From Isoetes taiwanensis (Eukaryota > Streptophyta > Lycopodiopsida > Isoetales > Isoetaceae), in contig JAJEKV010000018.1 in NCBI GenBank assembly GCA_021234155.1, positions 20,569,252-20,633,251 of the forward strand: a DNA stretch of 64,000 nucleotides, read 5' to 3'. A program made the translations under genes and the position numbers. Below are positions 56,781 through 64,000 of the stretch, piece by piece. The notes under the pieces are model-generated. The model saw nothing but the letters and a program-made list of their open reading frames with translations. It searched no databases and was not told the origin of the DNA. Positions within the stretch are counted from its first letter, which is position 1. Each line of letters opens with the position of its first letter.

Positions 56781-57617
56781 AATCGTGGCCTTCCAGAGTT
56801 CTACATGATATGGTGATTTGTTGAATATATTTCTAGCATTCTTCAAGCTTCTATAGCAGCATTTGAATCCAGACCATTTTCATTAATGTGATCATGAATT
56901 AGCGCATGCGTCAAGCATAGCCAAATATGTATCTGAAAAACATTATGTATCTGCTTGCCATATAGACCTTGTGGGTCTCAAAATGGCGTGATATTTAAAG
57001 TAAAGTAAAGTAAAGTATGTTGCCTTCATGAGCATATTTTGGTATCATGATCCATCACCTAAGTTAGAAAATAGTCCAGAGTGTCTATTAAATCGTGTAT
57101 TCTTAGCAATGTTGCTTCTAATATCTTCAGACAAGTGAATCAACCGTAACATTTTTAAGTAACACTACACATTGTCTGAGCTGGTACTAACAGTGTTTTG
57201 CTTCTTTGAAGGAGCCCCTATAAACATGGACACAGAACTTGTTATTGATATCTTATGAATTAGATCAGTAGAAGCCATGTCAGATGCAAAATAAGTAACC
57301 ATATCTTCACTTATAGAGCACTTGAGATAATATGAAAAGCTTTTGAAATAAAAATCCTAGAAACTCTCGAGTGGACTGAATGAGAGGAGGTGACTGTGCC
57401 TTTATGATAAAGGACATGCCATAGCCAAGTCGATGTGCAACCTAAATGTCCATTTCAACATGAGGAATGCTAGTCAGTGTCTAGTGCCTTGAATTTTCTA
57501 AACTATTGTTGTACCAGTGGTTTGATAAAGCCATTTTCAGTCTGATGTTGAGTTGGACACTGTGTGCATGTACCATAAAAGTACCAAACTAGGCATGGTT
57601 TGGTTTATGGCATGGTT
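56781..57617. other. No gene recognised
   Basis: AT-rich, with a short AAAGT repeat at 56997-57018. No conserved frame. Confidence 0.45.
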
Positions 57618-57988
57618 TGAACAAACCAGGCCATTGTTAACCTGCTGTAGAGCAAAAGAAACATGGACATTAGCATGTTTGATCAAAGGATGTCAGTTAA
57701 CATCACTTTTCCTGAATTGTCACAATGAAACATGGCTGGCTGAATAAGGACTCTTAAATCCTTAAAGCGATGGAGGCATATTATCTCTTGAGTACCATAA
57801 CATGCAAAACAGGTTAAACGTCAAGTATGTACAAGCCATCTTTACTGAGAGCGTCTGGTTTCAGTTGATGGATATTAATAGAATCAAGTGGATTGTTCTC
57901 AAAAATATGTGCCTTACCATCCCTGAACAGAACATAGTAGCCCATTTTTTGATCTGGCTTAGCTTTAGACTAGGAGCTAGTACAACAT
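57618..57988. repeat. Segmental duplication, copy 1
   Basis: Matches 59325-59674 in direct orientation, with small indels. Both copies carry a frame of about 60 codons with VQAIFTES, FQLMDINRIKW and LKNMC, but no known motif. Conservation of this frame between copies could reflect recent duplication alone. Confidence 0.8.
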
Positions 57989-58110
57989 CTTTGACCGATT
58001 GTAGTCATCAAAATTAATCAAACATGCGCGATTATGTCTTTGTAGCATGACAAATGTCATGTTATACTGGGTGAGACTGATAGTAATCCAGATGTAATAG
58101 AAAACTTCTA

Positions 58111-58445
58111 AGTTTTAAAAATCAAGGGCTAGGGGAATAAAAAAAAAGCCAAAAAAATACTAAAGGAGGTGGGAGAAGGCACAAGCAGAAGACACTATAT
58201 CCTGCATTTGCAACCCATCTCCTTTGCAGGATAGATGATATTATTTGGTTTTACCTTCTCCGTGTACTTAACTATGAACAACGCAAAAAAGCACACATCA
58301 TAAAAACGTGGTCGCAGCCAACAAAGGAGAAGAGCTATCTTACCTCTTGCGGGCCTGGTGAGTTTTTTGTATGATTATCAGGAAAAGATTGAGCAGACGA
58401 TCTTGGAAGGAAAACATTCCTCTGTTAGACCACACAGGAAGGTAG
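58111..58445 (+). repeat. Second copy of the segment at 50205-50540
   Basis: Starts with CTAAGTTTTAAA and contains GGGAGAAGGCACAAG, CAACCCATCTCCTTTGCAGG and GAAAAGATTGAGCAGACGAT as in the first copy. The frame is broken here. Similarity stops near AGACCACACAGGAAGG. Confidence 0.85.
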
Positions 58446-58486
58446 AAAAAATACTCGTGAAAGTTATACACAAGAAATGACATAGT

Positions 58487-59325
58487 AGAACTTTCTGTTG
58501 ATACATGTTCACTATGGTCCATTCGGCGCAACCCGATATGGATAGGATATGCAGATGTCTACTAGATTTGGTTGTCTGGTGACTCCCTAATATGGACCTT
58601 AAACAAAAACATAAAAAATACTCGTGACTTCCTAAGGTGGGAGGCATCTCTGCCTACAAAGTATGTATGTACCACAAGAGTTTTGCTCAATGGATGTGTG
58701 GTGAGTTGGTATAGACCTAGTGATGCCTAAGACTTGTGCACTTTGGTTAGGGGTTCAAACTCTGCCTTAGATGTCATTTCTTGATGGAAGCTGCTCAGGG
58801 TTATATTAATAATGAACTCCGACGTAGAACTTTCTATCGATATATGTTCATTATGGTCAATTCGGCGCAACCCGATATGGATAGATATTCATTATGGTCC
58901 ATTCGGCGCAACCCGATATGGATAGGATAGGATATGTAGGTGTCTACTAGACTTGACTGTTTTGTGACTTCCTAATATGGACCTTAAACAAAAATATAAA
59001 TACTCGTGACTTTGTAAGGCGGGAGACATCTCTCCTACAAAGTGTGCATGTACCACAAAAGTTTTGCTCAATGGATATATGGCGAATTTTTTTTTTTTAA
59101 TTGAAGGCATGGTTGGTGGGACATATGTGGCGAATTGGTATAGACCTAATGATGTCTAAGACTTGTGCACTTTGGTCAAGGGTTCAAACCTTGCCTTAGA
59201 TGTTATTTATTGATGGGAGTTGCTAGGGGTTATATTAATGATGAACCTCGACGTAGTAGAACTTTTTGTTGATACCTGTTCACTATTGTCTATTTGGCGC
59301 AACCCAATATGGATAGGATATGCGA
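58487..59325. repeat. Two and a half direct copies of a unit with a tRNA-like SINE head
   Basis: AGAACTTT starts units at 58487, 58826 and 59258. Each unit has GGCGCAACCCGATATGGATA, a block with TACTCGTGACTT, and then a stretch with GTTGGTATAGACC and GGGTTCAAAC. That last pair resembles Pol III A- and B-boxes about 45 bases apart (58697-58760 and 59128-59190). Unit two contains a 47-bp internal duplication and a T-run insertion. Confidence 0.75.
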
Positions 59326-59674
59326 ACCAGGCCATTGTTAACCTGCTGTAGAGCAAAACAACGTGGACATCAGCATATTTGATTAAAGGATGTCAGTTGA
59401 CATCTTTAGCTAGCTGCACTTTTCCTGAAAGGTGGCTGGCTGAACAAGGACTCTTCATATTATAATCTCTTGAGTACCATAACATGCAAAACAGGTTAAG
59501 CGTCAAGCATGTACAAGCCATCTTTACTGAGAGTACCCGATTTCAGTTGATGGATATCAATAGAATCAAGTGGATTCTTCTAAAAAATATGTGCGTTGCC
59601 ATCCCTGAACAGAACAGAGTAGCTCATTTTCTGATATGGCTTACCTTTAGGCTAGGAACTAGTACAAAGTCGTA
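59325..59674. repeat. Segmental duplication, copy 2
   Basis: Pairs with 57618-57988. Starts ACCAGGCCATTGTTAACC and runs to CTAGTACAAAG, after which the copies diverge. Confidence 0.8.
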
Positions 59675-59989
59675 TTTAATTAAAGTGGGACTCATTCCAT
59701 TCCCATTTTTTTTCGGAACCCGGTTAATTTACATAAAAAGTAGCACCCCATTTAAAACTATACTAAATTCGATTTTTGAATAAAACTCGAATCAGAGCTT
59801 TGCTCCGGTTTTCCCAGTTCGGCGAAGTCGAGAACAAAAACAATGCAACTGAAACAAAGGAAATTCATTAAAGATTGAAACCAAAGATCTAGTTGAAAAA
59901 GAATTTTTATTAATAAATTGAACAGATACAATGTATTTTACATCGGACGCAGAGACCATGGCGGTCTTGCTGTCACTACAGTTACATCA
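59675..59989. other. No gene recognised
   Basis: AT-rich non-coding sequence. Confidence 0.4.
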
Positions 59990-60454
59990 TCTTGGTAGGT
60001 GGTCCACCTTAGGGATTAACTTGTGGCTTCTTCTTCATGCGTCTCAGAAGCCTTGGGGCAACCTCAAGAGTGTGGAATGCCTCACGTGGAGGTGCCTCTC
60101 CTCGAGCTACCGCCCGACTGCCCACCGACTTCTCCACTCGCCTCCCGCAGCCTTTCATCGAATATGCTCCATCCCCAACCTCCGTGGATGTTATGCAATG
60201 CTTGCAAGATGCCTTGAGCTTCTGGACTATCTCTTTGTTCTTACGCTGTTCTTTATCCCTAGGGTGTAGCGAGCAACCTCTCGTCGCATGGTAACCTTGT
60301 CCCAAAGGCGGGCAAGAGTGTAGCGTGACCGGGATCTGTGCTTAACGGTATTTCTTCCGCCTTTGAGCGGTCTACGTGACGATGCTGGCGGGATGCAATG
60401 TCGGTGTCCGATGCGTTGCTGAACCACACGGAGCAAGGAGAGTATGATTAACAA
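59990..60454 (-). pseudogene. Possible C-terminal coding remnant of the second ParB/FCP1-family gene
   Basis: Minus frames 60454-60227 (RSRSRYTLARLWDKV then RREVARYTLGIKN) and 60305-60009 (KEIVQKLKASCKHC) are charged and overlap in different frames. They lie downstream of the FCP1-like block on the same strand. I recognise no domain, and the link to the gene is positional. Confidence 0.25.
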
Positions 60455-60559
60455 TTACGGTGTCATTAGTCAAAGCGAAGAAAAGAACGTTGGAAATCAA
60501 ATTACAACGGAGAACATTCATTCCATACAAAGCGCATCCAATGGCGTGGGAAGTAGTGT

Positions 60560-60800
60560 GTCTTTCGACTCAGCGAGTCGAAAGGCCTGTAAAATCAAAG
60601 TACAACCATACTCATTAGAATATGGTTGCATCCAATCACACACGAGGCATACAAATGCTTTCTTCAACGAAAAACCCGCATGCCTTTCGACTCCTCATGA
60701 GTCGAAAGGGCCAGAAAACCCAATGTACAAGCATTATCATAATAGATTGTACAAGCATTTCATCAACACGACAAGCATGCCTTTCTCGACTCGTGAGTCG
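60560..60800. repeat. Palindromes of the CGACTC-N-GAGTCG type
   Basis: TCGACTCAGCGAGTCGAAAG (60567), CGACTCCTCATGAGTCGAAA (60689) and CTCGACTCGTGAGTCGAAAA (60785) are each followed by AGG or GGG. Related ones occur at 61757, 61816 and from 63538 on. Confidence 0.85.
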
Positions 60801-61129
60801 AAAAGGCATCAAAACTCAATATACAAGTATATTCATTACAAAATGGTCAATACATGTGTTCACGCTCGATTACAATATTCACACAATTTGACTATCTGAA
60901 AGGGGGGTCACTCTTCTTGTTCACCAAAGTATTTGTCGTCCATAGCTTTCATGATCGGCTTGCTCTGGATCGGGTTCCGTGGAGGCTCGGATAGTTAAAA
61001 TAAGCAACATCGGCGACAAGAATGGCGAAGAGGATTCCGCCAAGGCAGACAGAGTCCGAAGGACAACCACCTATCCGTCTCATATTCTTCGGTCGATATG
61101 GCTTAGCAATGATTGTATTTTTATGCGTT

Positions 61130-61535
61130 ATGATAGCACTTGTAGGAGTCGTCTATGATCGGCGTGTTGTGTTTGCCATAGTCCCGAATAGCTCATAAAC
61201 CCCGTCCACCTTTTCACCATTATAGGCTTCCCCTTTGTGATGGCTGGATCGAGGTCCTTCACATGCTCGACCCTTTTCGTTTCCCCAAACGAACTTGAAC
61301 TTCAAAACTGAAATGCCGAGAACACCAAGAACATTGACAATATTTTCTTTGCCATACAAGACCATATGCCCACTTCCCGTGCGGGGCACGGTCAATAATT
61401 TCCTTAGCTCTAGGCCTCGGATACACTATTTTTATGCTGTTTTCCTTTGGGATCTGCGAGGTGTTAATCTCGGGGACGTCTTTGTCGTGGTATCTGCAGC
61501 TAATACTCCATTGACGTCAAATATTACAAGCTTGG
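61130..61535 (-). pseudogene. FCP1/NIF-like domain, second copy, frameshifted
   Basis: Minus strand from about 61533: KLVIFDVNGVLA, the DxDx(T/V) site with Asn at the second Asp, as in the 13-kb copy. In another frame, FKFVWGNEKGRA stands where WDQSKC is expected (about 61290). Then TPIIDDSYK (about 61142-61163) gives the Asp-Asp motif III. The block is the paralog of exons 13131-13532 plus 9671-9931, but here without a large intron. At least one frameshift lies between the motifs. Confidence 0.55.
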
Positions 61536-62135
61536 TGGGACCAAATTGGATCCCGATTGAGTTTGGCTCGACCATATTTCCGGTTCATCGGGATCCAAAT
61601 GCGGGATCATTATCTTTTCGAGTTCTTTAAAAGAGCGGTGTCTTGCTCGGATTTTCATTCTCATTCTCCTCGCGGCGTGAACCGTTTGGAATCCATTGAC
61701 AATGATCCGGACTCGTTGAGTAAATTCCACAAAATGATGACATCCGGCGAAAAGGAAACGAGTTTTTCTCGACTCCTTGTCGAGAATGACAAGAAAAAAG
61801 GTATTGAAAGGAAGCGAGTTTTCGACTCGCTGGTCGAGAAACAAATAGAGCAAAAGTAAACTCACCTCAATCTCGGGTTTTCAATAATGTTTTTCGGCAA
61901 GATTCTGGTCCAAACCTTCGACATCCTCGTCTCCTCCGGGTTTGTCTCCCTCGTCCTCGTCGTCTTTCTTGCTTCCATTTGTCTTCCTCCCCTTGAAATG
62001 CTCATGAAGCGGATCCGTGTATGACCGAATGGTTTCAACCATGTCCTTATTTCCAACCACGGATATAGGTTTCATTCCAAGCAAAGATAGCCCCTCGAGA
62101 GAAACAGGCCATTCATGTACCACTTTCGCATACAA
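61524..62135 (-). pseudogene. Methyltransferase-like segment with acidic tail, second copy
   Basis: Minus strand from 62135: YAKVVHEWPVSLEGLSLLGM, then KPISVVGNKDMVETI, parallel to the REALKLARKCQSVVSDD region at 14 kb. An acidic Lys/Asp/Glu stretch (DDEDEGDKPGGDEDVEG) follows. A second frame below has KELEKIMIPHLDPDEPEIW and joins the FCP1-like block. The methyltransferase call is tentative, as in the other copy. CTCGACTC palindromes lie at 61757 and 61816. Confidence 0.35.
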
Positions 62136-62159
62136 TTTGATCTTCCTCGACCAAGATGG

Positions 62160-62890
62160 TTATGAAGTAAATTGATAACTCTTGGCGGGATAGGGAATTC
62201 TATGTATAGGACCCGGTCGCACCATCCTTGGCGACCTTGTCCATCGATGGAACATCCTCCATAAACCTGCCCCCCTCGGGGGTTCCATCTGCTCTTGAGA
62301 GATCATGAACTTGTCGAGATAATGATGCTCGCTAGACCACCACTTATCCGTCGAAATCCCGATCTTGAAATCAAAACCAAAACTATGTTGGCAAAGCTTG
62401 GTGCCTTGACAAGCCAAGTCCGCACTCATGATCAAGTTCGTATATGGAGTGCATGATCTTGTTGGTGAAGTTAATATCACCGCCCATTGGGAGACGCTAT
62501 TGTTTGATTGCCCGCATGCAAAAAAGACAAGGAAACTGAAAGTATCCAGTCGGTCATGTCCGGTTTCGCCTTGTACCACCGCTCTATGTCGCTTTGTCAT
62601 AAAAAAGGGTGGGGTCTTGATCATATTGATGGCAAATAGTGCCACGGTCCAGTGCCGCCTCGGACCACCAAATCCCTTGTGTCCCAAAGTAACCGAAATG
62701 GAGCTATCGTGCGCCTTAAATGGGACCACCCCCATCCAAGCTTCCTTTCGAATTGCCGCCATAGCACGTTCGTGGAAAGGAAGGGTTTTTGACGTGCGCT
62801 TGACTTGGTGTTGATGTAGGGTTGACATAGACGGTTCAATTCCTTCATGTCTTCCTCATCAAGGGCAGCCTTTTCCTTGTAATAAGCAAA
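62160..62890 (-). pseudogene. Middle part of the second-copy gene, several frameshifts
   Basis: Near 62880 the frame reads FAYYKEKAALDEEDMKELNR and then LCQPYINTKSSARQK, parallel to the helical region of the 29-kb block. Further on, two frames alternate: one long frame (62828-62160, 222 codons) with VTLGHKGFGGPRRHW and STDKWWSSEHHYLDKF, and another with RWYKAKPDMTDWILSVSLSF. Which is real changes along the segment, so several small indels are present. Confidence 0.4.
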
Positions 62891-62899
62891 ATCATGGTA

Positions 62900-63504
62900 T
62901 TCATTAGATGCAACGTTGCGAACTCCGTGATGCCTTCTTCCCTAACGACGCCGCCGCTTTAGGACTGTGGCATAATCCTTTAGATCCCCGCAATTTAGAA
63001 CTCCCCGGTCTTCCTCGGCCAGATTGTTCCCTCAAGATTTTGCCTTGTAGGTCAAAGCGTTTCTTTGTCCGCGAGGCCCTGTATCCTCTTCATGAACTGC
63101 TTGTCAAACAACTTGGGGTCGGGCCTGCTTGGAAATTCTCCATTCTTTGTCCTTCGGCTTGCCTCTTGTCCATTGAGCCCATATGTCGATCCATTTCTCC
63201 CGTAACCCTCGATTGCTAAGAATGAGGTCATATTGGTCCGAGAGAGAGACTCCTGCCTTTCCTTGGTGTTCTCTTCTTCTTCTCCTCTTCTTCCTCTCCC
63301 TCGTCATCTTCCGTCCCTCCAGTAAACATATCTGCATAGTTTCTCAAAGGTCTTCCACTTATCCGGGAGCCTGTTTCCTTTAGGACGCTGAGGACAACCC
63401 AATGCTTTCCACTTTGTTGCCTGGCGTGTATGATCTGTCGATCGGGATAAAGGGCTGCATTCGGACAATGTACCAATGTCGAGCATGAAAGTATCTACAA
63501 ACAC
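62900..63504 (-). pseudogene. Upstream part of the second-copy gene: basic linker and helical region
   Basis: Minus strand from 63504: KHWVVLSVLKETGSRI and an acidic/basic run (EDDEGEEEEEKKKRTPRK), then DQYDLILSNRGLREKWIDIW. A segment with KLFDKQFMKRIQGLADKETL follows (about 63125-63065). The last two match DPVWEKWNEF and IFDIHITEMRKAQGLDDEEL of the 29-kb block, which shows paralogy. The ParB-like domain expected further upstream would lie beyond 63.5 kb; only palindrome-rich sequence is seen to the window end. Confidence 0.5.
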
Positions 63505-63529
63505 CCGGAAATAAACGGTAAATAAGTAG

Positions 63530-63975
63530 CCCGGGGTTTCTCGACTCGCCGAGTCGAGAAAGTCCCTTGAATGTCTAATTTTTTTTTTACTTCTACTTTC
63601 TCGGTTTTCTCGAAATCGAGAAAGCTCAGATCCTTTTGATTTTACGCATTACCACGGCTTTCATTCGCTCGGCGGTCGAAACCCGATGATAATCGGCAAA
63701 TGTTGATGGTATGTTCGCAGTCGAAAAGTCCCATTTAATGTCTAATTTTATCGGCTAAGGTTTTCTCGACTCATGAATGAAAGCTCCTTTGATTTTTCTT
63801 TACTGGCTTTCTGACCAAGGAAGTCGAAACCCCAAAGGATAATCGGCAAATGTTGGGATGGCGGGGCTTTCTCGACTTCGCCGGTGAAAGTCCCATTCAA
63901 TGTCTAATTTTCTTTTTCGCGGCTAAAGGTTTTCTCGGGAAGTCGAGAAAGCCCACATCCTTTTTTGATTTTTCA
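63530..63975. repeat. Dense palindromes of the TTTCTCGACTC-N-GAGTCGAGAAA type
   Basis: At 63538 a palindrome of TTTCTCGACTCG and CGAGTCGAGAAA is followed by GTCCCTTGAATG. Variants are at about 63597, 63759, 63869 and 63930, spaced 60-160 bases, several followed by CCCATTCAATG or CCTTTTGATTT. The window ends inside this region. Confidence 0.85.
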
Positions 63976-64000
63976 TTTTCCGGGGTTTTCTTTCGAAATG

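Noticed and set aside
60009-60305. Plus-strand frames at 59.9-60.3 kb as a gene
   Set aside because: All three frames and both strands are open because of local GC content. The minus strand fits the neighbouring coding remnants better, though weakly.

Overview
This is a eukaryotic nuclear window that looks like a large, repeat-rich land-plant genome. The evidence is Ty3/gypsy and Ty1/copia LTR retrotransposons, L1-type LINEs with poly(A) tails, a Mutator-like element, a PIF/Harbinger-like MITE, split genes with GT/AG introns, and AT-rich gene-poor spacers. Nothing fixes the species. The DUF7869-like gene and the unusual multi-domain genes hint at a non-flowering plant, but that is inference. 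Most coding sequence is degenerate.

Layout. 1-2560 is non-coding with a tRNA-Glu-like relic. 2880-8640 is a nest of broken retroelements: a gypsy fragment (minus), a 3'-truncated copia element (plus) inserted in its RT, then a second gypsy integrase fragment (minus). 9130-14775 holds minus-strand exons of a gene with an FCP1-like domain and a methyltransferase-like motif. 15921-17923 carries exons of another minus-strand gene, and 18073-21068 a Mutator-like element. 22841-27309 is a tandem array of about 14 copies of a roughly 320-bp unit. 29127-33863 carries further minus-strand exons, including a ParB/DGQH-like domain. 35656-37702 is a broken DUF7869-type gene. 37930-46705 is gypsy sequence, two copies of an LTR-like repeat, a truncated LINE, a MITE and a 1.3-kb pyrimidine tract. 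50682-55604 is a nearly intact LINE with clean target-site duplications. 57.6-59.7 kb is duplicated sequence with tRNA-like repeats. 59990-63504 is a second, degenerate copy of the 9-34 kb coding family.

The most interesting content is that coding family. Pieces on the minus strand at 33.9-29.1 kb and 14.8-9.7 kb, read in order, match the order of pieces at 63.5-60 kb: a helical middle region, a methyltransferase-like segment, then an FCP1/NIF-like domain. The ParB-like domain is seen only in the first set. Each locus is studded with short GC-rich palindromes, with a different palindrome at each locus. I do not recognise this arrangement as a described gene. All domain calls here are by eye and no search was run.
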